Assembly: GCF_033958435.1 (NCBI RefSeq) | Contig: NC_134138.1 | Coordinates: 8,630,001-8,694,000 of the forward strand | Reading direction: 5' to 3' | Source: Carettochelys insculpta | Taxonomy: Eukaryota > Chordata > Testudines > Carettochelyidae | Length of the DNA: 64,000 nucleotides | In this document: positions 1-11,289 of the stretch, one piece after another | How the letters are laid out: every line of letters starts with the position of its first letter | Numbering within the stretch: the stretch's first letter is position 1 | Position numbers and translations under genes: made by a program | The notes under the pieces: model-generated | What the model saw: the letters and a program-made list of their open reading frames with translations, nothing else | Told to the model about the DNA's origin: nothing | The model's database searches: none

Positions 1-2094
1 TCCACGCAGCTGTTTTCAGTGTGTTAGCAGGGCACGTCTATCTGCCCGGGCTGGGACCTCATTCCCAGCCGCACTGGCAAAACCTGAGCCACTCCGGCTG
101 GGTTCTTAGTGCGTGGCTTCTCGTGAGCATTGAGCTGCTGGAATTCAGCATTATTAGGTTTTAAAATGTCATTTTTTTCTTTAATCATAACACTCCTGGT
201 ATCTCTTTAGAAGCTTTGAAAGCAGCTAGTTTTAATTTCGTGTCCACTCTCTCCTGCCCACCAGGGTAGAGCTTCATAAATATGGTAACTAGCCACATTA
301 AAAAATGGCCAAGAAGGACAACACCCATAGCAGAGCAATGGGAAAAATGTTTCCCAGGTTCCCTAGTGACGTGCACCATGAAATTTGTCATTCAGTGTCA
401 ATTCTAGTGCACACACATCATTTTGGTGAGGTCACGACCCCTTTTTGTGACTCAATCTCACCATCTTTAAGGAGTGGATTAAATTATCTAGTAGCCTTAC
501 AAGAGTGTAGTGCATGGATTAAGACTCATTCCCTATGGAGAACTGGAAACTAGAAGGTGGAAATGAGAAAATATTTATTATTATAGCTGGTCAGAGATTC
601 TTCAGTGGAACATTTTCCCGTAGTAAAATGCCCTTTTGTGGGAAAGTGTTGATTTTTGATGAAAATGCATTTAGCACCTTCTCACAAACAAAGCATTTTG
701 ACATCCTCCAGGCAAGGTTTCCGTTTTTCATTTCAAAATGAGCTTTAAATATAAATTTTAAAAAGAAAAATCTTTTAACTTTTTTCCCCCAAAGTCAAGA
801 AAGAGCTGGTTTTAGTAAAATGAAGCAACATGATTGACCCCAGTATTATGAACTACAGTATTATTATTAAGGATTATTACTATTTCCTATTCAACACACG
901 TGGCATTTTCAGTTTCTGGAGTCAATAGCAGAAGTGCCGTGACAGGATGTTACTGAGGGTGATATCAAACTGACAGGGAAACTGAATGGACCAGAAGTCT
1001 CGTAAGACGACTTCTTTCTCTTGAGATTAAAAGCCTGGTTTTATAGATGCAAGATGTTTGGAGATTACTAATTTGTAGGCTTTTAGCCAGATCTCAAAGG
1101 CCAACAAAAAAGTGGCTTCTGATTTTGCATCACTTAATATTACCACAGTGTCACCTCCAGCGTATGGCCCATCTACAGGACAGTTCAAACTCTCAACAAC
1201 ACATGGGTTTGTCTGGTGATTTTGAGCCAGCCTTCTGCTAACACAGTTTGATCATTGTAGTGCAGCCAATGGAACAATTGCCATGAGCTGTAACCACATT
1301 TCCTAATATGGTTCTATCTTTATTGTACTACAAGCAAACAGAAAGGGAATGTTTCTACTGCAGAATTAACTGATGTGCTTGGCACCTGGGTTTGAGAATA
1401 GGAAGCTCTGATTGTATTACCAGGTCCTGATTGGTCCTGCAGTTCCTCGGGTATATATCTTCTTCTGCATGCCGCAATTCTTCACACTCCTGGAGGCTAA
1501 GAAGTTCCATCCTTCTTTCCTAGTGAATTGTGGAAGGATTTGTTTGTTCTCCCAGGTACTCAGTGGGGCATTGTGGGAAAGCACTGGAGGACTGTCAGCT
1601 CTTGAATAGTTTAGCCCGTGTCCTCACAGCAAAGTGGGCAGGCTTCAGGCTGGGTGAAAGTGGGAAGCAGGTTGTGGCCCACATCCTGCTTGGGCCAGTT
1701 AATGTGGGATAATGAAAAAATCCCATGAGAGGGTTGTGTGTGTGGACAGGAGTTAGCATAAGGGCGAAGGATAGTGCCAGCATGAAAACATGCCCAAAGT
1801 GTGAAAATACAGTGCAACAGGGTTCACCCACTTGTGAGTTCCCCTCTGTGGCCAAGTGGTGCCATGGAATTCTTTGCCTGATTGACTTCAAGGCTCTCAC
1901 TAGCCCTGTCCAAGGTGCTCCCAGTTCTCGTTAGGCTTGTGGTGAGTCCTTAGTACTGCTGAATTCCCAGGCAGTATGTAGACCTGCCCAGGTCAACTTC
2001 CTGTGAGGAACAGCCAGGCCCTAGCCCAGGAGCTTCTTTTATATCAGCCTGTTGGGTCTTGATTGGCTGCCACAGAGACAGCTGCTCCATCTTA
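1..2094. other. Intergenic, no gene recognised
   Basis: No reading frame here looks like a protein: the open frames are short, overlap on both strands and lack recognisable motifs. The sequence is AT-rich at first and becomes more balanced after about 1400. I see no clear repeat with defined ends. Confidence 0.6.
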
Positions 2095-3293
2095 CAGGCT
2101 CTGCGGACATGGGGAAGTCAGTGGATGTGATATAACTTGACTTCAGCAAAGTTTTTGTTACAGTCTCCCACAACATTCTTGCCCATCAATTAAGGAAATA
2201 CAGATTCAATACATGGAGTAGAAGATGGTTAGAAAGCTGGCTTGACGGTCGGGTCCAACAGGTAGTAGTCAGTGGCTTGATATCTGGGTGGCAGTCGGTT
2301 TCAAGTGGAGTGCCCCAAGGCTCGGTTCTGGGGCCTGGGTTCAACATCTTTATTAATGACCCAGATAAGGGACTGGATTGGACTCTCAGCAAGGTTGTGG
2401 ATGACACCAAGCTAAGGGGAGAGGTAGATACGTTGGAGGGTAGAGATAGGATCCAGAGTGACCAGGATAAATTGGAGGCTTGAGCCAAAAGAAATCTGAT
2501 GCACTTCAACAAGGAGAAGTGTAGAGTCCTGCACTTGGGACGGAAGAATCCCAAGCATTGTTATAGGCTGGGGACCAACTGGGTAGGTAGCAGTTCAGCG
2601 GAAAGGGACCAAGGGGCTATGGCGGATGAAAGGCTGGATATGAGTAAACAGTGGGCCCTTGTAACCAAGAAGACTAACGGCATACTAGGGTGCATTAGGA
2701 GGAGCATTTCGAGCAGATCTAGAGAAGTAATTATTCCTCTTTATTTGGCACTGGTGAGGCTGCATCTGGAATATTGTGTCCAGTTTTGGGTCCCCCAGTA
2801 TAGAAAGGACATGGATGTGCTGGAGCAGTCTCTACAAAGGGCAACAAAAATGACTAAGGGACTGGAGCACATGACCTATGAGGAGAGGCTGAGGGATTTG
2901 GGCTTGTTTAGTTTGCAGAAGAGAAGACTGAGGGGTGATTTAATAGCAGCCTTCAACTTCCTGAAGGGGAACTCTAAAGAGGATGGAGAGAAACTGTTCT
3001 CAGTGGTGACAGATGGCAGAACAAGGAGCAATGGTCTGAAGTTACAGAAGGAGAGGAGGTTGGATATTAGGAAAAAACTACTTCACCGGGAGGCTGGTGA
3101 AGCACTGGAATGTGTTACCTAGAGAGGTGGTGGAATCTCCATCCCTAGAGGTGTTTAAGCCCCGGTTTGACAAAGTCCTGGCTGGGATGATTTAGTTGGA
3201 GTTGATCCCACTTTGAACAGGGGGCTGGATTTGATGACCTCCTGAGGTCCCTTCCAGCCCTAGGATTCTACAGTTCTATAATTCTATAATCAG
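2095..3293 (+). mobile_element. CR1 LINE, 5'-truncated, 3' end present
   Basis: This is the 3' part of a chicken-repeat-1 type non-LTR retrotransposon. The frame at 2277-2483 holds a reverse-transcriptase stretch with the typical GVPQGSVLGP motif and continues, after a stop near 2481, in the frame 2499-3122. That second frame has the CR1 C-terminal signatures [25 protein letters not shown]-like and [13 protein letters not shown] motifs. The 3' untranslated part (about 3123-3293) contains the conserved TTGATGACCTCCTGAGGTCC segment and ends in short ATTCTATAATTC-type repeats, the usual CR1 terminus. The RT catalytic FxDD segment is degraded, so the copy is dead. It is the best-preserved CR1 in the window. 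Confidence 0.93.
2499..3122 (+). pseudogene. CR1 ORF2 C-terminal fragment
   Basis: An open frame of 207 codons encodes the part of CR1 ORF2 downstream of the RT palm. It is recognisable from the block starting [18 protein letters not shown], the [11 protein letters not shown] block and the [20 protein letters not shown] block. It begins after a stop that separates it from the upstream RT-palm frame at 2277-2483 and ends about 170 bp before the element's 3' end. The frame runs slightly out of register near its end compared with typical CR1, consistent with a small indel. It is a fossil with no expected host function. Confidence 0.88.
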
Positions 3294-3927
3294 TAAGCAC
3301 AACGCAAAACTCCTTATTGGTGCCATTTAACAAACAACAACACAACAACCACACAGAAGAGGAAAATTCATCCTGGAACAATCAGCTGCAGCAAGTGGTT
3401 GTTATGCAGTGATGTATGTACATGCGTTCCTCCGGGCCAGAGGCTGAGGACTGGTATAATAAATACACCCTGTTTACATATAAATGAATAGACCAGGCCG
3501 AGCCTGTGGAGCTGCACTGTCTCATTATTTAACAGATTTCTCCCTTGGCCTTCTTTAAGCTTTCAGGTGAAAAATCCCAGCTGAACAATTAGAGAGACTT
3601 ATATGGTTGCTGATACAGGATGCGAGACAGAAAATAAAGCAGCTCAATCGTAAAGGAACATTCCTTCAGATTGCAGGGCTGCTTTCTCCTTACTTTCCTA
3701 TGGCCACACACCCAATGCAATGTTCTGGGCTCCGCCTGCATTAACGTCCCTAAAAAGGGGGAAAAAATAGCAGAGGAGGAAAGGTTGGGAGCCTGCTACC
3801 TCAGTTCCTTAGCCGTGTCCTATAGATGCTGTCTACAACTTAAGCTGAGAGTAAGTGCAGCTCCCTAACCCTGAAGTCATCTCAGGAGGTTTCGTACACA
3901 ACCCCTGCAGTGGTCCTGCTAACTTTA
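3294..3927. other. Intergenic, nothing recognised
   Basis: No coding potential or repeat with clear ends was seen between the CR1 terminus and the next MITE. Confidence 0.5.
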
Positions 3928-4106
3928 GTTCATGTGCAGAATAAATTTTTTTACATGCACTGAGGCATGCATGGATGTGCACCACCAGTAGACACACAGG
4001 CTGCTGGCTGTGGGTGCTGTGGATGCCCTGCTAATCAGCTCGGGGGCGGGGCACCTGAATCTTTCCTCTGTGGCTGCCCAAGGGCTCGGCTTACAGGGAA
4101 TCCTGT
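3928..4106 (+). mobile_element. hAT-like MITE copy, 5' end eroded
   Basis: It carries the family core GCAGAATAAATTTTTTTACATGC, then GGATGTGCACCACCAGTAGA, then CTGCTAATCAGCTC and CCAAGGGCTCGGCTTACAGGGAA at the 3' end. The left terminal inverted repeat is not clear. It is one of at least nine copies in the window. Confidence 0.8.
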
Positions 4107-6182
4107 ATACCTTTTCCCAAGGGGCTGTTTGCCCACAAGACATTGCCAGAGCTCTGGAGTACTCCAGCCACTTCTGCTTCACCTTCAGAATACCCCCAGG
4201 GCCAGAGGGTGCTGGTAGCAGTCCGCTGCTCTGTCCCTGTGCCCGCTGAGGATTCCCTGAATCTGGGGGACCCCAGACCTGGGAGAAAGCAGCTGCTTCC
4301 TGATGTCTTCATTCTGTATCTCAGTGTAAAGAACTAGTGAGGCTCAGGGATGAACCGTCTATCTCTCTTCTCGAAGTTCATGTTCTCCTGGGGGTCCCTG
4401 GCTGGAACTTGCTGCAGGGTGAAATTAACACAGGAATGGCTGGGATGAATATGAAGCAGGAGTTCCAAACAGACATGGTCTCAGACCAGAACCTAGGATC
4501 CAAACAGCCCAGCCCTGGGGAATGTCTAAATCAGTCTCCAGTTCCTAATAATCCCTGAGAACCTAGGTGGAGCCCTGATCCTCAAATCATTTCAAATGGG
4601 GGCAACCAGTTCAACAGCAGGGGAAGGCCAGGGGCTTGGCAGCCCGGGCTTGCAATGGGGGTACTGAGAGACTGGAAGAGGTCAGTCTGAGAAGCAGCAA
4701 GGCAGCACCTCCTCTGTTTGCCAGGAGGGCCACCCGCTGATCCCAGACTACACTGGCCCTACCTGCGAAGGGTCTAATGCAGGAGCCTCGCTAGCACAGG
4801 CTGGGGAGGCTTGGAGGGAGGGAGAGTTCTGGTATAGCTCGTCTTCTTCGTATTGGCTGTAGAGTGTCATGGACCAGCTGGGCGAGCTCTGCTGAAAATC
4901 AAGCAGTGATCCAATAGCCTGAAGACAGGTGGGGATGTCAGCTTTGCTTCCATCCAGTGAGGAAAGGTCCTTTCAGGAGCTCAGGAGGGGACAGCCTGGT
5001 TATACCCAGTCTGGCAAATTACATTTCCTAGAAACACCCAACTAAGGTGTTCCAGACAGACAGCAGCTTTACCCGGCTATTACAGAGAGCATCAGAGCTC
5101 TTCCACTTCTAGGTATTTCTTTTCCTGGGTCCCTCCCTCTGACAGAAACCTCAGTTCAGAGCTCAGGTCAGAGGCAGGTCCCTGCTTTCTAGCACAAACT
5201 TCCAGAGGAGATCAAGCCATTTGCCTCAGATCACCCCTTAAGCGAACAACCCCAGCTGCAGAACCTAGCATCCACGGGACTGTGTTGTAACTCGCTGTAC
5301 CACAACCCATGGGAAAAAGCGTGCACCGTATTGAGGACGTGGAGCACTTCCTCTCTGTATAGGTGTGTGGGTTACACACGCATTTATGTTGTCAGAAAAG
5401 GGGCTGTGCTTTTGGGCCAAAATCCCAAAGTCTGTACTCAGCCCCTGATTACAGCTGTGAGCTTTGATTCTGTTTCTTGCCTTGCCTGCTCATTTTGAAA
5501 ACAAAAGACGCATGAAACAAAGGGGATCTGGCCACTCCACCAGCCCCTCCGCTGGTGCAGCTCAGCTGCTCCATGGAACGCACAGATTCACATCAGCTGA
5601 AGATGTATCTGGTCTAATCTTCAGCTGAAACAACGGCAATTTTCCCCCCCATGTGAAATTCACTCCTGGAAAAGTTTCCCAGACCTGACCAGCTGGTTTG
5701 TAAAGTCCTGTGTATCAGGAACATTTGTCTAATCAATCTCCTGGGGTAATATCACCTGCTGTCCAGCTGGACACCTAGCTCGAGATTAGGTGCATTTTCT
5801 ATGTCTTTCACCACCAGCTTTTAGAGGACAAAGAAAATTTACAGTGCCCTTTACGTATATTTTCTGGAGAAGTGAATTTAGTCCTGGTGAAAGAAGTCAT
5901 CTTGTCAGTCCTACCAAGGGACCTCCTCTACGCACAGAACAGGTCGATGGGCAGCACAAGCAGAAGAGTTGGAAATAGGGGTGATGCCGCACCCCATGGC
6001 TTGCAGGGGTGTCTGGTTCAATGGCTCTCAGCACCTCCACTATACAGATTTCTCCAGCCCCCTTGAGCACAAGGCTCTCCTACACTGCCCCATGAATGGC
6101 CCAGAGGGGGCGCCCATTGCTGCAAAAGTTTCATCCCAATGAATCCAGCTGCCCAGATATCATAGCAATGAGTGCAGGAACC
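4107..6182. other. Intergenic, no gene recognised
   Basis: Open frames here are short and overlap on both strands. None shows a domain, and no splice-site-flanked exon could be defended. Confidence 0.5.
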
Positions 6183-6480
6183 ATAAGAACATAAGAATGG
6201 CCATACTGGGTCAGACCAAAGGTCCATCCAGCCCAGCATCCCATCTGCCGACGGTGGCCAATGCCAGGTGCCCCAGAGAAGGAGAACAGAAGACAATGAT
6301 CAAGTGATTTATCTCCTGCCATCCATCTCCTGCCCTTGTTCTGAAGGCTAGGGCACCATACTTTATCCCTGGCTAATAGCCATTTATGGACCTAACCTGC
6401 AACCAGACTCAAATATGCCCATTCAGTACTTAAGCGCCCTGCTGAAAGTCCCACCGAGGCTGCCAATTAGCCACAGCTTC
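6183..6480 (+). repeat. Interspersed repeat (ACATAAGAATGGCCATACTGG type)
   Basis: The stretch starts ACATAAGAATGGCCATACTG, continues with GGGTCAGACCAAAGGTCCAT and AGCCCAGCATCCCATCTGCC, and matches the reverse complement of 29340-29430. The motif is a very common interspersed repeat of turtles and crocodilians. I cannot assign the family name from sequence alone. Confidence 0.75.
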
Positions 6481-6689
6481 TTAGGCACTTGAATCTCCCA
6501 CTGATTCCCCTGAAAGTTAGGCACCTAAATACCTGTGGCTATGTGGGCCCTAGTGCCAACCGTGATGCTGATTTTAGTGATCTGGGGCCACCGAAGAGCT
6601 CTGATCTTATAATACTGCTTCAAGATCAGCCATTACTAGACAAGGACAGGGTGGGGTCGTGTTTTCATTCATAATTCTGGGAGGGGCTC

Positions 6690-6812
6690 AGGTACAATAT
6701 AAACACCTGCTGTTGGCCATGAGCATCGTGACCATTCTGCTAATCAGCTGAGCAGTGTTTGAATCTCTCCTGGGCGGCACCAAAGCATTCAGCTTACAGA
6801 GAACACCGGTCA
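6690..6812 (+). mobile_element. hAT-like MITE, 3' half
   Basis: Contains TTCTGCTAATCAGCTGAGCA, GAATCTCTCCTGGGCGGC and the terminal CAGCTTACAGAGAACACC. The AATAAATTTT core is missing, so this is a 5'-deleted or diverged copy. Confidence 0.65.
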
Positions 6813-7139
6813 GGTACCATGGCAATGAGCCCATGTAACAGCCGATGCAGACGGGGCGACCGCTGCCTTCCAGTTCAGTGTCTGTACAGCTGACGAGCAG
6901 GAAACCCCCAGAGACAGCTAGTCCTGCTCACTACTACCTAGCTAAAGAGCCCAGGGACCAAAATCTGAGACCACAGCAGTGCTGGTGAGTCTGGAGTAAT
7001 TACACTGGGAAGACATCCATTTTACACTAGAGTGACCAGAATCTGGCCCTGTATGTAGCAGGGAAATCTAAGACCTTGTGAGGAACCTCGCAGCTGTAAT
7101 TCTGGAAGACGCTCAGGTACAATTTTGCTCTAATGTCTT

Positions 7140-7225
7140 CCATCTTTATGCAGAATAAATTTTATCATGTGCAACAAAGCATGTGTGGATGTGCACTGCC
7201 AGTAGAAACAGATGGAACTGCCACC
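7140..7225 (+). mobile_element. hAT-like MITE, 5' half
   Basis: Contains CAGAATAAATTTTATCATGTG followed by GTGTGGATGTGCACTGCCAG and AGAAACAGATG. It stops before the CTGCTAATCAGC block and so is 3'-truncated. Confidence 0.7.
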
Positions 7226-8030
7226 CCTGAACTCAGCGACTTCCGTCCCTGGTTTTTTGCCTCTAACCAACCCCTCCCCATCCTCTGATCTGTTTGCTCT
7301 TTTAGGTGTGGCTGCAAGTTTCCACTCTCTGCTAGATTGCAGTTGCTCGTCTGCTTCCTGAAGCCTGTGGGAATAGTGATTTGTAGGCTGCTCTCTCTTG
7401 CCACTCAGCTGTTGTCAGCCCACCGATATTCCTCTGTATACCATAGGTCATACAAACCCCACCCCCCAATGATGTGCCCAAGGAAGCAGCCCTGCTCTGG
7501 GAGGCCTGGAGCTTGGGGGATACGAGGGCGTTTCTGACAAGAGTTATCTGTGTCAGGAAAGGCTGGTTCAGAATCACGATGATGCCAGCTCCCAGGCCTC
7601 AGTGCTTTTCATCCGTCTCTCAATCTGCAAGGATACGTCATGCGCAGAGCCTCAGCTACACTTCCGCAGACCACCATCTGCGTGTCCCAGTTTTGCAGCA
7701 CTCGGCACAGATTGTTGCCCTTCTATGGTGTGCTTGTTCCCTTGGGGAGGATGTGCAGCTTTCCTCGGCTGCAGAGGAAGCAGGTGGGTGGAACCAAAGA
7801 GAACTTCGGGTAATTGGGTCTTTCCTGTGCCCCACTTCCTCAGAAACAGCCTGTCGCTTTGACTTTGCTTGAGTGGCTCCTGACTTCTGTGGTGGCGCCC
7901 ATGGCAGCCATAGCAGAAGGCTGAGGAACACTTTGAAAGCAGCTTCAGTTATAAAGTGGCTAAGGGTGGGGTGCCCTAAATTACCCATTAAGGCAGAAGA
8001 AGCTAAGGACTCGTAGTGATCTAGGGAATT
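7226..8030. other. Intergenic, no gene recognised
   Basis: Overlapping open frames occur on both strands (for example about 170 codons on the minus strand at 7656-8180), but they cross into a SINE and show no motif. I treat them as chance frames. Confidence 0.5.
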
Positions 8031-8032
8031 TA

Positions 8033-8218
8033 GGCTATGCGTATGTAACACCGACAGACCTGGGTTGCCAGCCCTAGGGATAGAACCTGCAAGCATAGAG
8101 TCTGAAGTCCTGCACTCTACCACATGAACTAAAGTCCAGCTGGCTCTCAGCCAAGCCTGTAGAGCAGAGACTTCACTCACCCCAGATAAGGTCTCAGTGC
8201 CTCTGGGTACTACACATA
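8033..8218 (-). mobile_element. tRNA-derived SINE
   Basis: Read on the minus strand, it starts near TGTAGTACCCAGAGGCACTG, has a tRNA A-box-like segment (TTTAGTTCATGTGGTAGAG) and a B-box-like segment (GCAGGTTCTATCCC), and ends ACCCAGGTCTGTCGGTGTTA. A second copy in + orientation is at 41612-41770 and aligns over the whole length, which defines the element at about 160-185 bp. RNA polymerase III promoter boxes are inferred from position and similarity. Confidence 0.8.
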
Positions 8219-8744
8219 GATTACAGCAAATTGTCGACAGAAATTTTTGTCAGAAGATAACTGTAGGATGTAAATTTCTGAGGCAGGTTATGGTATTCTG
8301 CTAAAGAGCCCTTCTTCAAATCCTAAAGTCTGGAGTAGATTTATAATCCTATAATTCAGAACCCCAGTTAGCATGAGTGGAAAGCTACCCCACTGGGCCC
8401 CCTCATCTCACACAAAAGACCCAGGGGAGGTCGTCCCAACTTGAACAGGGCCTTGGAGGTTGGAGGGAGGGATAGTTGCCCCAGCAACTATGTTCCAAGA
8501 AGAGGCCATGCATGTGAAAGCCGGGATATAGCACCATCCCATTCACTATCCCAGGCTGGTACTCAAAACAAAGTGTTATTCCTCTGTGCTGTTACTGTCT
8601 CTTTTGCTTTAATCGTCTAGATAAGCACCCCTGAATGTGCCTTTACATGGGCATATCTCGGGGCGTATTATCTAGAAGATTAAAGCAAAAGAAGTAGTAA
8701 CAGCATAGAGCAATAACACTTTGTTTTGTGCCAGCCTGGGATAG

Positions 8745-9259
8745 CGCAACACCGCTGTCCTCGAGCGAGCTGGAATCCCAACCATGCACACCCTCCTCAG
8801 GCAGCGGCGGCTCCGCTGGGTTGGCCACGTCCACAGGATGAATGATGGAAGGATTCCAAAAGACTTCCTGTATGGTGAGCTAGCCTCTGGCAAAAGACCT
8901 CCCGGACGCCTCCAGTTGCGCTACAAAGATGTCTGCAAGAGAGACCTGAGAGAGGTAGACATCGAGCTGGACAGCTGGGAAGAACTAGCAGACGACCGCG
9001 GCAGATGGAGGCAGGGGTTACACAAGGGCCTTCAGAAGGGCGAGATGAGGATCAGACAGCTAGCAGAGGACAAGCGAGCCCACAGAAAGCACACTAAGGA
9101 CTTGCCAGACACCCACCACATCTGCAAGAGATGCAGCAAGGACTGTCACTCTCGTGTGGGTCTTCATAGTCACAGTAGACGTTGTAAATGAAGTCCTCAG
9201 TTGAAACTATAAAGGGCGCGATCCATAGTCTATGCAGACTGAAGGATGCCTACTACTAC
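8745..9259 (+). mobile_element. APE-type LINE, 5'-truncated 3' end
   Basis: This copy matches the 3' end of the long LINE at 12.9-16.5 kb (equivalent to about 16020-16541). It begins inside the C-terminal part of the ORF, keeps the 3'UTR, and ends in a short CTACTACTAC-type tail like the long copy. Insertion in the right arm of a foldback and 5' truncation are typical of target-primed reverse transcription. No clear target-site duplication is visible because the flanks lie in the palindrome. Confidence 0.9.
8784..9191 (+). pseudogene. LINE ORF2 C-terminal fragment, uninterrupted
   Basis: A 135-codon open frame starts MHTLLRQRRLRWVGHVHRM and ends in a zinc-finger-like module, CKRCSKD then CHSRVGLHSHSRRC. 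It corresponds to the last part of the LINE polyprotein downstream of the reverse transcriptase. The region is open to the natural stop, so this copy is either young or lucky. The zinc-finger-like module (C-x2-C ... H-x-H/C) is a known C-terminal feature in some RTE/jockey-related LINEs and may bind RNA or DNA. There is no promoter and it starts within an older ORF, so a host function is unlikely. Confidence 0.85.
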
Positions 9260-9540
9260 ATGCATGGCCTCTTCTTGGAATGTAGTTGCTGGGGCAACTA
9301 TCCCTCCCTCCAAACTCCAAGGCCCTGTCTGAGTTGGGACGACCTTCTCTGGGTCTTGTGCGTGAGATGAGGGGGCCCAGCAGGGTAGCTTTTCACTCAT
9401 GCTAACTGGGTTTCTGAATTATAGGATCATAGGCCTTCTCCAGACTTGAGGATTTGAATAGGGGGTCTTTAGCAGAATACCACAGTCTTCCTCAGAAATT
9501 TCCATCCTACAATATCTTCTGACAAAACTTCTGTCGACAG

Positions 9541-9806
9541 GTCGCGACCAAACTGCCAAAGGGATCCCAAGAGCAATCCACTGTGTCAACAGAAAGCAGC
9601 TGGACTGCCCGGAGGGACATCCAGAACAGCTTTCTGTCAACAGATCTCTGTTGACAGAGGCGTTCTGCCTCATGGGCAGTGGGAGAAAGCTGTTGAGTAA
9701 AGTGCTGCATTCTGTTAATTTACTGTCAACAGGACGCCCTGGGAATCTGGATGCTTCCTGGGTTTTGTCGACAAAATCCTCTAGTGTAGATGTAGCCTGA
9801 GCTTGG
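9541..9806 (+). mobile_element. Non-autonomous element rich in TGTCGACA motifs
   Basis: It contains many CTGTCAACAG/TGTCGACA palindromic motifs and GCAGCTGGACTGCCC, and ends CTAGTGTAGATGTAGCCTGA. Related copies lie at 32170-32490 and 35480-35900, sharing CAGACTGCCCAGCC-like and TGTCGACAG blocks and similar ends. The left end overlaps the right arm of the foldback, so the true left boundary is uncertain. Confidence 0.65.
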
Positions 9807-9824
9807 AACTGTGGGTATCACTTG

Positions 9825-9955
9825 CCCAGAGACAGAGCAAGGCTCCTTTATGGCCTTAGCTGAGAGCAAGGTGTTTTTCAGCTCAAACAGTCCAGGCTCT
9901 TGCCCTCAGCTTTGGAGGCCCCAAGTTCAACTCTGTGTGTAGGCAGTTACATACA
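9825..9955 (+). mobile_element. tRNA-derived SINE fragment
   Basis: Contains GGCCTTAGCTGAGAGCAAGG, a second GCTCAAACAGTCCAGGCTC A-box-like stretch and CCCCAAGTTCAACTCTGTG as the B-box-like stretch. It is similar to copies at 37375-37490, 44255-44455 and 44495-44660. Confidence 0.65.
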
Positions 9956-9999
9956 CATATTCCTAGCTACCTCAGCATATAACTTACACACATGTAGAT

Positions 10000-10160
10000 C
10001 AGGGTTCCCTCTGTGGGTGGAATAAATTTTGTTATGTGCAGATGTGCACCACAAATAGAAACACACTGTGGGTGGCCCTGGGGGCTCTGCTGGTCCACTG
10101 GTCAGCAACTGAATCTCTCCCAGGAGGTTGCCTAAGTCCTCAGCTCACACAGAACTCTGA
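10000..10160 (+). mobile_element. hAT-like MITE
   Basis: Starts AGGGTTCCCTCTGTGGGTGG, with GGAATAAATTTTGTTATGTG and GATGTGCACCACAAATAGAA, and ends CAGCTCACACAGAACTCTGA, which is a mutated right terminal repeat. Confidence 0.75.
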
Positions 10161-10294
10161 TGAAGACCCTCGTAAGCTCCCCCCTTCTGCTTTCTGTCTG
10201 AATTTGAGCCTCTGGGTGCAAGGGAGTCTCAGCTGGTGGAACTCACATCTAGCAGTCAGAAAAAAAGTGGATAGATGACCCCATATTAGAGTCT

Positions 10295-10420
10295 TCTCTG
10301 AATTAGGCCAACTGCGTGACCTTGGGCAAGGCTCTGTGTCTCAGTTTCTCCGCTCAGAAACAGTGAGTCTGATATCATCTGCCTCACGGGGCATTGTGAG
10401 GGTTAACTTAGAGAGGAAAG
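10295..10420 (+). repeat. MIR-like old SINE
   Basis: CGTGACCTTGGGCAAG followed by TCTCAGTTTCTCCGCTC and GGGCATTGTGAGGGTTAA are the conserved features of the ancient MIR/CORE-SINE and L2 3' region. Confidence 0.7.
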
Positions 10421-11045
10421 ACACGCGGTAACTGAGGCTGACTGTGCTGTCCTGGCAGGTGTCACTGCAGATGCTGTTCTTATTCGTCAGGCACCACTCC
10501 AGTCCCTTTGTATTTGTTTTTCTGAAACTCTGCAACAACAGGAATAGTCACATTGCCTGTGAAAGCACAGGCTCACAAGGCTGGCTCAAACCTAGCTGAA
10601 TCATGCTCGGAAGGCCACATTCTCCAGGCAAGCCCTTGTCTCCTAACATACTGCATAGCCTCCCGCAGGCACTGCTGGGTGAATCTTGTTTAGCCTTTGC
10701 TTTAAAGACCCTTCTCTGCCACCATCAGTGACTGATTTTTGCTGGTCCCATGGGTGGGCATTTAAGGTGGGCTTCTCTATACCTCAATCAGCTAAAAAAG
10801 TAGCTGGAGGAGAGGGACGCAAATAAATTCTTCTCTCAGTGTGCCTCCAGGGTACCTGTTGCCGGCTGCCAGCAGGCACAATTACATCTCTCTCTCCCCC
10901 ATCTGCGCTGCAAAGACTAGTGCATACATGAGTAAAGCCCTCACCGGACTGAAAGACTGTAGGGTTGGGAACCTCGTCAATATCAAGCACATTGTAGGGC
11001 TAATTCCTGGAAAGATGTCCAGTCTACCTACCCTCACATCAAAGT
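10421..11045. other. Intergenic, nothing recognised
   Basis: No gene or bounded repeat was seen. Confidence 0.5.
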
Positions 11046-11125
11046 CATAGAATCCCATGACTGGGAGAGACCTTAGGAGGCCATCAAGTCCAGCCCTATG
11101 CCCAAAGCAGGAGCAGCCCTAAAGA
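11046..11125 (-). mobile_element. CR1 3'-end fragment
   Basis: Reads CATAGAATCCCATGACTGGG then AGAGACCTTAGGAGGCCATC and AAGTCCAGCCC, the reverse complement of the CR1 3' end. Confidence 0.75.
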
Positions 11126-11289
11126 ACGCATCCCATAGCTCACAGAGAATGGTTTTGATCTATCCAGCGCTGAGTTATGGGCCCCGCATGCTTCTGCTGT
11201 GCCACTCTGCTTAGCTAAAAGGCTAGGTAATGTTGGTTGCGGGTTTTAAACCAGGAACCTTTTGGGTGTTAAGCAAATATGAGAGCCAC

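Larger units (their letters stand above)
8231..9540. repeat. Large foldback (inverted repeat) split by a LINE
   Basis: The left arm 8231-8631 is matched in reverse complement by 8659-8744 (inner part) and 9259-9540 (outer part). The inner arms share GATTAAAGCAAAAG and AATAACACTTTGTTTTG. The outer arms share GGGATAGTTGCCCCAGCAAC, CTGCTAAAGA and TGTCGACAGAA. The apex loop is about 27 bp, near 8632-8658. The right arm is interrupted between inner and outer parts by a 5'-truncated LINE (about 8745-9258), apparently with loss of about 30 bp of arm. Before that insertion the structure was an almost unbroken palindrome of roughly 800 bp. It may be a foldback transposon or a genomic inverted duplication; the ends do not settle this. 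Confidence 0.9.

Noticed and set aside
7656..8180. Minus-strand frame of 174 codons
   Set aside because: It runs into a tRNA-SINE at 8033-8218 and lacks any motif.
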